From: Aquimarina sp. Aq107 | GTDB taxonomy: Bacteria; Bacteroidota; Bacteroidia; Flavobacteriales; Flavobacteriaceae | Reading direction: 5' to 3' | Length of the DNA: 64,000 nucleotides | NCBI RefSeq assembly: GCF_943733665.1 | Contig: NZ_OX030782.1 | Span: 1,136,001-1,200,000 of the forward strand | In this document: piece after piece, positions 1-9,233 of the stretch | Layout: every line of letters begins with the position of its first letter | How positions within the stretch are numbered: position 1 is the stretch's first letter | The notes under the pieces: model-generated | What the model saw: only the letters and a program-made list of their open reading frames with translations | Told to the model about the DNA's origin: nothing | The model's database searches: none | Program-made: the position numbers and the translations under genes

Positions 1-2874
1 TCTGATTTAGATGGTATTGCAGATGTCGTGGATGTTGACCAAACAGGTGTTGCGTTTTTTCCGGATGATACTGATGGAGATTTAATTTATGATCCTTATG
101 ATATTGATGCAGATCAAGATGGGATTATAGATCTTATTGAAGGACAAAATAGTGCAACCTTCGTTTCTTTATCGGGATTGGATCAGGATAGAGATGGAGT
201 TGATGATGCGTTTGATCCTGACCAAGGAGGTACTCCTCAAGGATATCAAAATACAGATAATACAGATACACCGGATTTTCTCGATACAGATTCAAACAAT
301 GATGGAGTTTTAGATACTGTAGATGCTTATGATACTAATAATGATGGTATCGCTGATACCACTTTAGCTAATAACGATTTTGATCAAGATGGACTTGATG
401 ATGGTTTTGATATTAAAGAAACTGTTTTTGATTCAGAAAATGGAGATCAAACACCAAGCAGTTTTCCTGTGGCTAGTACAGGAGAACGATATCAATATTT
501 AGGTACATTTGATGTTGATGGTGTACCAGATTATTTGGTAGCAGATATTACTATAGATTCTGGCCTTTTGACCAAAATTGATGCAGCATTACCAGAGGGA
601 GATTCTGTAGTAGATTTAAACCCTAATTATATTTATGGCGGTTATGATACTGATATTATAATAGAACAATCTACGAATGTCGCAATCACTTTTATCAATG
701 AAAATACATCTTATGAAAACATTCTCGGATATTATACATACGATATTAATTCACCATTGGTAAAGACGCCGGAACCAGAGGATATTACTGTGATTTTGCC
801 TAATTCATCCGCTTCAGGAAGTGGAGGAGGTTTAACTGCAGGGAATACCGTGGATTTAGGAAGTTTTCCGGCAAATACAGGAATAGGATGGGTTTTGTTG
901 GTTGATGCGTGGGATGGTAGCGGTTTGGATGAAGGAATTTGGCAATTGTATTCGCAGACAGAATTTAATCCGGAATGTGACGAAACATTACGTCCTCATA
1001 ATATATTATTTAAAGATGATTCTAATGAAGTCATTGTATTAGGTTTCGAAGATGAAAGAAGGGATTATCCAGGAGTAGATAATGATTTTAATGATTTATT
1101 GTTTTACATTACCGCAGATCAATATTCTTCTATAAAGACGAGTAATATAATTGATTTAGAAGAAGAAGGTGAAGTAACTTCTGGTAATGATGGTGGGTTA
1201 GAAAGTAATGGAGATTTAGCTACTTTAATAGCGAAAAGAAATTTTACTAGATCAAAAACCAATGAAGTATACAATAAGAAAAAATTACAAAAAGAATTTA
1301 AACCAGGTAGTAAGTCCTATAAAACTAGGAATAATGATGATTTAAGCATTTATTTTCCTCAAACTGGAGCTACTGGAACTGAAACTTCTTATGTTTCTAC
1401 ACCAGAGGATTTAATAGATATTACGAATGCATCCTCGGTATTTTCTGTTGATTATTATAATAACGAAAATAGAGTAGGAGTTGGTTTAGCAACTGTAACT
1501 AGCGGAAAAATATACGATCATTCTAAAACGATTTGTGATCGATTGAATGGTTCTGTTTTAGAAGACATAAGAACACTAAGTGTTCGGGATTATACTCTAG
1601 TGAATACCAAGATTCGGAGACCTTCAGGAGAATTAGAGCAAACTTTGCATTTTTCAGTAAGATTAGATGAGTTTCAAAATGAGTTATATAGTCTTTGGAA
1701 TATTGATCAATATCCAGAAGGAGACTATTTGAACTTTCAAATTTGGGGAGGCTCTATTCCACAGGTAGTAAATATAGCGAATACCATTATCGATAAACTT
1801 TTAGAAGATAAAGGTTTAGGTAAGATGTTTATCCCATCTAATATTCCAGAGGTATTTGTGCAAAAAGGAAATTATAAGGATGGAAAGTTGATTCTTGATA
1901 TCGTGAATAAAAATCAAGTTGATCAATTTGATTTTAGAGGGAATAAAAGAGTTACAGAATTATCTGACGAAGAATTAATGCTCTCATCAATTTCATTGTC
2001 TGGGTCGTATCAAGAGAGTATTATTATAGATACTGGATATTTATTTGATATTGGATTTGAGGTTACCGTTAATGATAAAACGGATGCATTATATCTAGCT
2101 GATGGACCTTGGGGTCTTGATTATAACCCAGAAGGAGCAGATGTAACCAATTTCGAAATTATAAAGGAAGAAATTACAGAAAATGATGCTGATGATTATT
2201 TGATAGAAAGAGACGTAATTGTACAAGGTTCTGTAAAAGAAACACTAAATATATTTAGAAGTGTTTTGGGTGGAGATTTAACATTGAATGTATCCGAATA
2301 CAATGAATTAAAATTTGAATTGCAAGCAAACAGAGAAGTAGAAGTTATTCTTGTAAATAAAGAATTAACCGATTGGGAAAATAGGTTAAGGTATACTATT
2401 TCTGGAGATGGCAATATGCAAACATTTAACATATCTTTTTCGGAGTTCACAAATCCTAGTGGAGATAATGGAACACAATTACAGGATATTAGAAGCATCG
2501 TGTTTTCTGTACAAGGAAATTATCAGACCTTCGAATCATTTGATATAAATATTACTGATATAGCCTTTACCAATGCAGAAGTATTAAGCGTAGAAGATCA
2601 TGAAAACTTGGAAGAGGAAGTTAATTCTGTTATGAATTATCCAAATCCATTTCGCACAGCAACTGCAATAAAAGTACCTGAAACGATTAGGGGTAATGTT
2701 AAAATATCCGTTATCGATGTATTAGGTAAAGTAGTACAAGAAGAACAAGAAATTCCGATAAATGCAGCTAGGACAATTACTTTTATTCCTAAAAACCTAA
2801 GCCCAGGAGTATATAGATATATTGTTGTTGGGGATCAATCAACCAGATATGTAGGTAGTTTTATGATTTATTAA
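1..2874 (+). CDS. Secreted DUF4114/LruC-like protein with T9SS sorting domain (5' truncated)
   Basis: The frame is open from base 1, so the gene begins upstream; a GTG at base 28 is internal, not the start. The visible 957 residues begin with Asp-rich repeats of the DxDxDGxxD thrombospondin-3/calcium-binding kind (window residues about 5-145). A DUF4114-like block follows (about 270-375), marked by GWVLLVDAWDGSG and the acidic run DNDFNDLLFYIT. The middle half resembles nothing I know. The last 80 residues (NYPNPF, then VIDVLGKVV and PGVYRY) are a typical type A T9SS sorting domain. I infer a cell-surface or released, possibly calcium-binding structural protein. A strong hairpin follows the stop. 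Ligand and role are unknown. Confidence 0.85.
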   Translation, partial: SDLDGIADVVDVDQTGVAFFPDDTDGDLIYDPYDIDADQDGIIDLIEGQNSATFVSLSGLDQDRDGVDDAFDPDQGGTPQGYQNTDNTDTPDFLDTDSNNDGVLDTVDAYDTNNDGIADTTLANNDFDQDGLDDGFDIKETVFDSENGDQTPSSFPVASTGERYQYLGTFDVDGVPDYLVADITIDSGLLTKIDAALPEGDSVVDLNPNYIYGGYDTDIIIEQSTNVAITFINENTSYENILGYYTYDINSPLVKTPEPEDITVILPNSSASGSGGGLTAGNTVDLGSFPANTGIGWVLLVDAWDGSGLDEGIWQLYSQTEFNPECDETLRPHNILFKDDSNEVIVLGFEDERRDYPGVDNDFNDLLFYITADQYSSIKTSNIIDLEEEGEVTSGNDGGLESNGDLATLIAKRNFTRSKTNEVYNKKKLQKEFKPGSKSYKTRNNDDLSIYFPQTGATGTETSYVSTPEDLIDITNASSVFSVDYYNNENRVGVGLATVTSGKIYDHSKTICDRLNGSVLEDIRTLSVRDYTLVNTKIRRPSGELEQTLHFSVRLDEFQNELYSLWNIDQYPEGDYLNFQIWGGSIPQVVNIANTIIDKLLEDKGLGKMFIPSNIPEVFVQKGNYKDGKLILDIVNKNQVDQFDFRGNKRVTELSDEELMLSSISLSGSYQESIIIDTGYLFDIGFEVTVNDKTDALYLADGPWGLDYNPEGADVTNFEIIKEEITENDADDYLIERDVIVQGSVKETLNIFRSVLGGDLTLNVSEYNELKFELQANREVEVILVNKELTDWENRLRYTISGDGNMQTFNISFSEFTNPSGDNGTQLQDIRSIVFSVQGNYQTFESFDINITDIAFTNAEVLSVEDHENLEEEVNSVMNYPNPFRTATAIKVPETIRGNVKISVIDVLGKVVQEEQEIPINAARTITFIPKNLSPGVYRYIVVGDQSTRYVGSFMIY

Positions 2875-2915
2875 ATGTATTGAATTACTGATTAATCTTT
2901 GTTAGTTAAAAAATA

Positions 2916-2964
2916 AAAAGATCACTTACTCTAAAGTAATAATAATTAGAGTAAGTGATCTTTT
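2916..2964 (+). terminator. Strong intrinsic terminator
   Basis: A perfect 19-bp inverted repeat (2916-2934 with 2946-2964) encloses an 11-nt loop and ends in TTTT. It lies 42 bp past the stop of the secreted DUF4114 protein and should end that transcript before the FMN reductase gene. Confidence 0.85.
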
Positions 2965-3012
2965 GCAGCTGTATTGAATTTAGTTATTTTTGAGTCTAAA
3001 CTTAGACTAATA

Positions 3013-3552
3013 ATGAAAAACATTCTCGCAATAGCAGGTTCCAATAGTAGTACTTCGATCAATCAAAAACTTGTGGAATATGTAGCTAAAGAAATAGTAG
3101 ATCATAAAATTAAAGTATTAAAATTGGCAAATTACTCGATGCCAATTTATAGTGAAGATGAAGAAAAAGAAAATGGGTTTCCGGGAATGACTTTAGGTCT
3201 AAAACAAGAGATATCCGAAGCTGATGCTTTGATTATTTCTGTAAATGAGCATAATGGAAGCTGGAGCGCTTTTTTTAAAAACATTATTGATTGGTTATCT
3301 CGATTGGATCGTAATTTTTTAGAAGGAAAAAAAATACTTTTAATGAGTACATCACCTGGTCAAAGAGGAGGTTTAAGTTCTTTGGAATTTGCGAAGAATG
3401 TACTTCCTAGATTTGGAGGTGAGATTATAGAAAGTTTCAGTTTTCCTTCATTTCATGCGAATTTTTCTATAGAAAATAATGAAGTTACTGATGAAACACT
3501 TTTGTTGGGATTAAAGGAAGTTCTAAGTACTTTTGCGCATCAGATTAAATAA
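3013..3552 (+). CDS. NAD(P)H-dependent FMN reductase family flavoprotein
   Basis: 179 residues with a flavodoxin-like fold. The N-terminus reads MKNILAIAGSNSSTSINQKL, the phosphate-binding GSNSxxSxN loop of NADPH-dependent FMN reductases (ArsH/ChrR/AzoR-like family). Later come ADALIISVNEHNGSW (flavin-contacting segment) and LLMSTSPGQRGG. These enzymes use NAD(P)H to reduce FMN, quinones or small electrophiles; the substrate cannot be told here. An in-frame TTG lies at 2974, but it would add 13 residues ahead of the conserved beta strand, so I choose ATG 3013. The stop is only 3 bp before pabB, so the two are probably co-transcribed. I see no functional link to folate synthesis. Confidence 0.85.
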   Translation: MKNILAIAGSNSSTSINQKLVEYVAKEIVDHKIKVLKLANYSMPIYSEDEEKENGFPGMTLGLKQEISEADALIISVNEHNGSWSAFFKNIIDWLSRLDRNFLEGKKILLMSTSPGQRGGLSSLEFAKNVLPRFGGEIIESFSFPSFHANFSIENNEVTDETLLLGLKEVLSTFAHQIK

Positions 3553-3555
3553 CTT

Positions 3556-4863
3556 GTGCGTAGTACCAAAATATATATTTTAGAAAATTCTTCAGACTTT
3601 AAAATCAAATTATTGCAATGGGCGCAGCAATTTGATGAAATAGTATGGCTAGATTCTAATACGTATTCCCAGCAATATTCGAGTTATGATGCGGTTTTAG
3701 CGGTCGATGCTTTTACTGCTATACAAACAGATCATTATACCGGTTTTGATAAACTAAAAGAGTATCAGGAACAAACAGCTGATTGGATTTTTGGGTATCT
3801 ATCTTATGATTTAAAAAATGATACAGAGCAATTAACTTCCAAGAATTTAGATAGTTTAAATTTCCCGGATTTATACTTTTTTCAACCTAAGAAGTTATTT
3901 TTTTTAAAGGATGATAGATTAGAAATTCAATATCTAAATATGGTGGATGATGAGATAGAGGAAGATTTTCTTGATATTCAGAGATTTCCATCCGCTATAA
4001 AGGTTCCTAATGATGATACGTCTTGTGGTAAAGTTAAAATTAGTTTGCGTATTTCTAAAGATGTCTATAAGCAAAAGATCCAACAAATGCTTGCTCATAT
4101 TGCTCGTGGAGATATTTATGAGGCAAACTTTTGTCAAGAGTATTTTGCCGAAAATAGTTGTATAGCTCCACTAGAAACCTATTATCATCTTAATCAAATC
4201 TCTAAGCCACCTTTTGCAACTTTTTTTAGAAGAAGTCATCAATATTTGCTTTCTGCCTCTCCAGAAAGGTATTTAAGAAAAGAAGGAAATAAAATTATTT
4301 CTCAACCTATAAAAGGAACTGCTAAGCGTTCACAGAGAGAAGAAGAAGACAAACGACTTATTCAGGATTTAAAAAATGATCCAAAAGAACGCTCAGAAAA
4401 TGTAATGATTGTAGATTTAGTAAGAAATGATCTTTCTAGAACAGCAGTTAAAGGTGCTGTGCAAGTAGAAGAATTATGTAAGGTCTATACATTTCCGCAA
4501 GTACATCAAATGATATCTACAGTGGTATCCGAGATTCATTCAGAAACGTCTCCAGTTGATGTGATTAGAACAACATTTCCTATGGGCAGCATGACAGGAG
4601 CGCCAAAGATTTCTGCAATGGAGATAATAGAAAAATTAGAAACATCTAAAAGGGGTTTGTATAGTGGTGCAGTAGGATATTTTACTCCAGAAGGTGATTT
4701 TGATTTTAATGTGGTGATAAGAAGTATATTATATAATGAAGACAAGCAATACATATCTTATACTGTTGGAGGTGCTATTACTGCCAAATCCGATCCAGAT
4801 AAAGAATATGAGGAGTGTTTGATAAAAGCAAAAGCAATGCGAGAAGTGCTGGAAGGTATTTAA
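3556..4863 (+). CDS. pabB: Aminodeoxychorismate synthase component I (PabB-like chorismate-binding enzyme)
   Basis: 435 residues of the anthranilate/para-aminobenzoate synthase component I family. Conserved C-terminal chorismate-binding motifs are SQPIKGTAKR (about residue 248), NVMIVDLVRNDLSR, PMGSMTGAPK (about 341), GLYSGAVGYF and SYTVGGAITAKSDPDKEYEE. With a glutamine amidotransferase partner (PabA, not in the window) it converts chorismate to 4-amino-4-deoxychorismate for folate synthesis. The N-terminal region is divergent and short, as in Bacteroidota PabB. The start is GTG, 3 bp after the upstream stop; no ATG lies near it. TrpE or a salvage chorismate enzyme is less likely because no trp genes are adjacent. 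Confidence 0.85.
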   Translation: MRSTKIYILENSSDFKIKLLQWAQQFDEIVWLDSNTYSQQYSSYDAVLAVDAFTAIQTDHYTGFDKLKEYQEQTADWIFGYLSYDLKNDTEQLTSKNLDSLNFPDLYFFQPKKLFFLKDDRLEIQYLNMVDDEIEEDFLDIQRFPSAIKVPNDDTSCGKVKISLRISKDVYKQKIQQMLAHIARGDIYEANFCQEYFAENSCIAPLETYYHLNQISKPPFATFFRRSHQYLLSASPERYLRKEGNKIISQPIKGTAKRSQREEEDKRLIQDLKNDPKERSENVMIVDLVRNDLSRTAVKGAVQVEELCKVYTFPQVHQMISTVVSEIHSETSPVDVIRTTFPMGSMTGAPKISAMEIIEKLETSKRGLYSGAVGYFTPEGDFDFNVVIRSILYNEDKQYISYTVGGAITAKSDPDKEYEECLIKAKAMREVLEGI

Positions 4864-4885
4864 CAACCAAGGTTAGCTTATTTGC

Positions 4886-5590
4886 TTAAATAAGGTTTTT
4901 TCTAAAGCTTTTTCTGACATCAATAATTGTTTCTTTAACTTCTTGTGCTGTAATGTTTTTTATTCTAGCAATTTCTTCAAAATTTAATTTTCCAAAAACA
5001 AATAGATCAATAATTTTAGAAGTTTCTAACGGTAACCAACTATAGAACTTACCTAATAATTGTTGTTTCTTGTTTTCTGTAGATTCCTCGGAGTCAATCA
5101 ATTTAAGGATAGCAGAATCAGAGTCATCATAAATAAACAATTGTTTGTTTTCTGAGTTTTGATGGTACGAAATATCATTGAGATCTTCATTCATGATCAA
5201 CTTGTTATCGGATTCTAGGGTGTAGTTTTCTTCTAGTTTATCAAGTTCATCTCTTAAAAAGTAATTTGTACTTATACATTGTTGATGCCAACCTTCTCTT
5301 TTGTAAAGTTCATCGATCAAATGATCAGCTATTCTAAAAAGTTTCAATTCTAAGGATAATTTATCGATACCAATATCTAAATGCTCTTCATTATAAAGAT
5401 TTACGATAGCATCATCTATAATACCATTAGAACAATACATATTTCTGGGAAGAACTCTAGTGCTTTCTGCAATATATAATCGATGTTTAACATATGGATG
5501 GAGATGAGGTACTACAGATAATAGTTTTTTGCTAAACTCTTTTTTATGATCATTTTCATAATATTTTGGCATTTCATCTATCCTATTCAT
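4886..5590 (-). CDS. Sigma-70 region 4-like HTH protein of unknown role
   Basis: 234 residues, cytoplasmic, no signal peptide. The last ~60 residues (LPLETSKIIDLFVFGKLNFEEIARIKNI, then TAQEVKETIIDVRKSF) read like sigma-70 region 4: an acidic helix, a turn at the position of the usual L-S-x-x-E-I-A, then a recognition-type helix. The first ~150 residues do not resemble sigma region 2 and include a charged, Asn/Asp-rich linker (about 115-155). It may be an ECF-like or sigma-related regulator, or an unrelated protein with a sigma-like HTH. It is divergent from tilS with 160 bp between them and convergent with pabB. I know of no established function. Confidence 0.5.
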   Translation of the reverse strand: MNRIDEMPKYYENDHKKEFSKKLLSVVPHLHPYVKHRLYIAESTRVLPRNMYCSNGIIDDAIVNLYNEEHLDIGIDKLSLELKLFRIADHLIDELYKREGWHQQCISTNYFLRDELDKLEENYTLESDNKLIMNEDLNDISYHQNSENKQLFIYDDSDSAILKLIDSEESTENKKQQLLGKFYSWLPLETSKIIDLFVFGKLNFEEIARIKNITAQEVKETIIDVRKSFRKNLI

Positions 5591-5689
5591 AATATCAAAA
5601 TTTTAAGAGTTGTTTAAAAATAACAAAAAGGATTGAGTTTTTGTGTTAAAAACCTGAAATTCAGATGTTAAACAAGCTTAAAAGAAAGG

Positions 5690-5719
5690 TTTGTTTACTT
5701 TTACAAAATCGTATATTTG
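5690..5719 (+). promoter_or_regulatory. Bacteroidota-type promoter for tilS-dsbD
   Basis: TTTG at 5690-5693 (-33) and TATATTTG at 5712-5719 (-7, consensus TAnnTTTG) are 18 bp apart. This is close to the known Bacteroidota housekeeping promoter layout. Transcription should begin about 5725, leaving a leader of roughly 25 nt before the TTG start of tilS. Confidence 0.6.
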
Positions 5720-5750
5720 ATATCAGTCTAAAGATAAATTTTCAGGAATA

Positions 5751-7064
5751 TTGAAGCAGCAGTTTAAAATCCATATAGAAGATCATTTACCGTTTCTAAA
5801 AGGAAGTAAATTACTAATTGCTTGTAGTGGAGGTTTGGATAGTATTGTGCTAGCACATATATGTCATTTGCTTGATTTTGAAATTGGTATTGCACATTGT
5901 AATTTTAATTTAAGAGGTTCGGAAAGTGATGGAGATGAACAATTTGTGTCTCAATTCTCTGATGCAATTAAAGCTCCTTTTTTTGTAACTCATTTTAATA
6001 CGGAAACCTATGCTAATAGTAACAAACTTTCTATACAAATGGCCGCAAGAGAGCTTAGGTATGATTGGTTTAATATGTTGGTTCAAGAATATAACTATGA
6101 CTACCTGTTAACAGCGCATCATCTAGATGATAATTTAGAAACCTTTCTAATAAACCTTTCTAGAGGAACAGGAATCGATGGACTTACTGGGATTCCTGAA
6201 ATTAATGATCACTATGTAAGACCATTATTACCTTTTTCTAGAGAACAAATTTTAGAATTTGCAACCAAAAATAATCTTACCTGGCGAGAAGATAGTAGCA
6301 ATAAGAGTACAAAGTATGTCAGAAATAAATTAAGACATAATGTTATCCCCGAACTTTTGACAGTTAACACGAAGTTTTTAAATAATTTCGAAAATACATT
6401 GGATAATTTAAAACAGACTCAAAACTTTGTCAGGGATCAAGTAGAGATTGTTAGAAAAGAAGTGTTTGAATATGCTGAGTTAGATACGATCAAAATATCG
6501 ATTTATAAACTACAACAATATAAAGACCCAAAAACATATTTATATTTTTTATTAAAAAAATATGGTTTTACTGCTTGGGATGATATTGCACAAATTCTAA
6601 CTGCCCAATCTGGTAAACAAGTTTTTTCGCCTACGCATAGATTAGTAAAAAATCGATTGCACGTATTGCTCTGTCCAATTATAGAAGATGTTTCAGATCG
6701 CGTATATACCATTCCTGAAGAAGAGAATATGATTATGATTCCTTCTGGAATGATTCAACTTAAAGAGGTTTCTGAGTTATCTGATATGGATCTAAAAACG
6801 ATTTATGTAGATAAAGAAAAGTTAAAGTATCCCTTAATTGTAAGAAAATGGAAAGAAGGCGACTATTTTTATCCCCTAGGGATGAGAGGCAAGAAAAAGT
6901 TGAGTAAGTATTTTAAAGATGAAAAACTATCTTTGCTCGCTAAAGAAAGAGTCTGGTTGCTATGTTCTAATAATGAGATTATATGGATTATAAATTATAG
7001 AGCAGATAACAGATTTAAAATAAACCCCAAAACGAAACAATTACTAAAAGTAACAATAACCTAA
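5751..7064 (+). CDS. tilS: tRNA(Ile)-lysidine synthetase TilS
   Basis: 437 residues. The PP-loop SGGLDS (about 26-31) follows beta strand KLLIAC. HCNFNLRGSESDGDE, AARELRYDWF and LLTAHHLDDNLETFLINLSRG are diagnostic of TilS, which uses ATP and lysine to turn C34 of the AUA-reading tRNA-Ile into lysidine. The C-terminal substrate-binding domain (about 365-437) includes KWKEGDYFYPLGMRGKKKLSKYF. An in-frame TGA at 5718 and the lack of any ATG between it and the PP-loop make TTG 5751 the only reasonable start, helped by TCAGGA just upstream. The stop overlaps the dsbD start by one base, implying translational coupling. Confidence 0.92.
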   Translation: MKQQFKIHIEDHLPFLKGSKLLIACSGGLDSIVLAHICHLLDFEIGIAHCNFNLRGSESDGDEQFVSQFSDAIKAPFFVTHFNTETYANSNKLSIQMAARELRYDWFNMLVQEYNYDYLLTAHHLDDNLETFLINLSRGTGIDGLTGIPEINDHYVRPLLPFSREQILEFATKNNLTWREDSSNKSTKYVRNKLRHNVIPELLTVNTKFLNNFENTLDNLKQTQNFVRDQVEIVRKEVFEYAELDTIKISIYKLQQYKDPKTYLYFLLKKYGFTAWDDIAQILTAQSGKQVFSPTHRLVKNRLHVLLCPIIEDVSDRVYTIPEEENMIMIPSGMIQLKEVSELSDMDLKTIYVDKEKLKYPLIVRKWKEGDYFYPLGMRGKKKLSKYFKDEKLSLLAKERVWLLCSNNEIIWIINYRADNRFKINPKTKQLLKVTIT

Positions 7065-9061
7065 TGAGGAATATTCTACTATTATTGACAACATTGTTGT
7101 TTTCTACCACGTTATTTTCGCAAATATTTGAACCTATTAAATGGGAAAGTAGCGTTAAAGAAGAATCAGAAAATGTTTATATATTATCTTTTGCAGCTAC
7201 TTTAGAAAAAGGGTGGCATATATATTCACAGAAAGAAGTAGATACAGACGACATAGCTCCGACAGCAACAGAATTCACATTTTATAATGAGGAAAAAGCA
7301 TACGAACTAGTTGGAGAGACTATAGAACCAGAAGGTATACAGAAGTTTGATAAGGTATTTGAAATGGATATCAAATATTTTGAGGATAGTGTTGTGTTTA
7401 CCCAAAAAATAAAACGATTAGAACCATCTCTTAAAACGGTGAAGGCCGAAGTGTTTTTTGGAGTATGTGATGATGAAAAATGTCTAGCTCCTGATATAGT
7501 AGAGTTTAATCTTAATTTGTCAGGAAAAAATATAGATGAAACAAAAAATCCAGATGTTTCTAAATCTTCTTCAGAGGATACAGATAGAGAATCTACGTCT
7601 TCTAGTAAGGATAGTAATAATGATGAAAAAGGTAGTCAAAAAGGTTTATGGAGTACCTTTATCTTAGCTTTCTTATCCGGATTTGCCGCATTATTGACAC
7701 CATGTGTGTTTCCTATGATTCCAATGACAGTAAGCTTTTTTACTAAGCAAAGTAAAAATAGAGCCTCGGGTATAAAGAACGCAATCTTTTATGGTATTTT
7801 TATTATCGTAATCTATGTTGGATTAGGTTCTGTGGTTACAGCTATTTTTGGAGCAGATGCATTAAATGCTTTGTCTACTAATGTCTGGTTTAATTTGTTG
7901 TTTTTTGCCTTACTTATCGTTTTTGGACTTTCCTTTCTAGGAGCTTTCGAAATTATGTTGCCAAATTCTTGGGCGAACAAAGTAGATCGACAAGCTGATA
8001 AAGGTGGGATGATAGGTATATTTTTTATGGCATTAGCACTTGCTATTGTATCATTTAGTTGTACTGGTCCTATAGTTGGAACTATATTGGTAGAAGCAGC
8101 TTCTAAGGGAGGAATTGCTCCTATAATTGGGATGCTTGGTTTCTCACTAGCAATTGCATTGCCATTTGCGCTTTTTGCTATGTTTCCAGGTTGGTTAAAT
8201 TCTTTGCCCAAAAGTGGTGGTTGGCTAAATACGGTTAAAGTTTTTCTAGGTTTTTTAGAATTGGCATTTGCATTTAAATTTCTATCTAATGCGGATTTAG
8301 TGCTACAATTAGGGTTATTACAAAGAGAGGTATTTCTTGCAATATGGATTGCTGTTTTTGGAACGCTTGGATTGTATTTGTTGGGTAAAGTGAAACTTCC
8401 TCATGATTCGCCAATAGAAAATATTTCAGTAGGAAGACTATCGATAGCTCTACTGACATTAGCATTTACTATTTATTTAATTCCAGGTTTATGGGGAGCA
8501 CCATTAAAATTGATAAGTGGTTTCCCACCACCACAAACATATAGCGAATCGCCTAGAGGTTTTGGAGGTTCTAGTAGTAACAGTTTACCAGGCTCAGAGC
8601 TTCCAGAAGGAGCCAAGTATGGAGAACATGATATAATATCTTTTACAGATTATCAAACAGGTCTAGATTATGCTAAAAAAGTGAACAAGCCTGTTTTAAT
8701 TGATTTTACAGGATATGCTTGTGTCAATTGTCGCAAAATGGAAGAATATGTATGGTCTGAACCAGCAGTTTTGAAAACGTTGAAAAACGATGTGGTTTTA
8801 ATCTCCTTATATGTAGATTATAAAAAAGAACTACCTGAATTAGAACAGTATGTCTCAAAAACTACTGGCAAAAAAATAAAAACAATAGGTAATAAATGGA
8901 GTGATTTTCAGATTACTAGATATAAAGCAAATGCGCAGCCTTATTATGTTTTAGTAGACCATAATGAAGAAAACCTGAGCAAACCAGTTGGATATACTCC
9001 TAACGAGAATGAGTATTTAGGTTGGTTAAAAAAGGGGATCGATAATTTCTCGGTTAAATAA
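7064..9061 (+). CDS. dsbD: Thiol:disulfide interchange protein DsbD-like
   Basis: 665 residues in the full DsbD order. A signal peptide (1-19) is followed by a periplasmic alpha domain with the Cys pair in FFGVCDDEKCLAPD (about 135 and 140). An eight-helix CcdA-like core (about 195-485) carries the redox cysteines in LLTPCVFPMIP and FSCTGPIVG. The C-terminal thioredoxin domain has CVNC (about 553). It carries electrons from cytoplasmic thioredoxin across the inner membrane to periplasmic thiol proteins, including cytochrome c assembly. A Ser/Asp-rich linker (about 160-190) separates alpha domain and core. It overlaps tilS by one base, and a strong hairpin follows 38 bp after the stop. Confidence 0.9.
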   Translation: MRNILLLLTTLLFSTTLFSQIFEPIKWESSVKEESENVYILSFAATLEKGWHIYSQKEVDTDDIAPTATEFTFYNEEKAYELVGETIEPEGIQKFDKVFEMDIKYFEDSVVFTQKIKRLEPSLKTVKAEVFFGVCDDEKCLAPDIVEFNLNLSGKNIDETKNPDVSKSSSEDTDRESTSSSKDSNNDEKGSQKGLWSTFILAFLSGFAALLTPCVFPMIPMTVSFFTKQSKNRASGIKNAIFYGIFIIVIYVGLGSVVTAIFGADALNALSTNVWFNLLFFALLIVFGLSFLGAFEIMLPNSWANKVDRQADKGGMIGIFFMALALAIVSFSCTGPIVGTILVEAASKGGIAPIIGMLGFSLAIALPFALFAMFPGWLNSLPKSGGWLNTVKVFLGFLELAFAFKFLSNADLVLQLGLLQREVFLAIWIAVFGTLGLYLLGKVKLPHDSPIENISVGRLSIALLTLAFTIYLIPGLWGAPLKLISGFPPPQTYSESPRGFGGSSSNSLPGSELPEGAKYGEHDIISFTDYQTGLDYAKKVNKPVLIDFTGYACVNCRKMEEYVWSEPAVLKTLKNDVVLISLYVDYKKELPELEQYVSKTTGKKIKTIGNKWSDFQITRYKANAQPYYVLVDHNEENLSKPVGYTPNENEYLGWLKKGIDNFSVK

Positions 9062-9099
9062 AAAGATTGAGTGTAGTATATTGGAATTATATACAGATA

Positions 9100-9139
9100 A
9101 ATAGATGAGCCTGTAGTGAACACTACAGGCTCATCTATT
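9100..9139. terminator. Intrinsic terminator after dsbD
   Basis: An 18-bp stem (9100-9117 with 9122-9139) with a GAAC tetraloop is followed by T-rich sequence on the plus strand. It closes the tilS-dsbD unit. Confidence 0.8.
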
Positions 9140-9233
9140 TGTTAATATTTCTGATGATTGTTAAAATCTCCTTAAAATAGAGTTTGTCAGCATTCCATTT
9201 TTTTATCTTCAGCATTCAACTAAACTCGAGCAT

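Noticed and set aside
2974..3012. TTG start giving a 192-residue FMN reductase
   Set aside because: The extra 13 residues precede the conserved MKNILAIAGS start and lie close to the upstream terminator.
7813..8211. 132-codon minus-strand ORF
   Set aside because: It is antisense to the membrane core of dsbD, whose motifs are intact; it has no start context or family features.
9183..9211. Promoter TTTG-n17-TATCTTCA before the S15-type hydrolase
   Set aside because: The -33 element fits, but the -7 box has two mismatches to TAnnTTTG; too weak to list as a feature.
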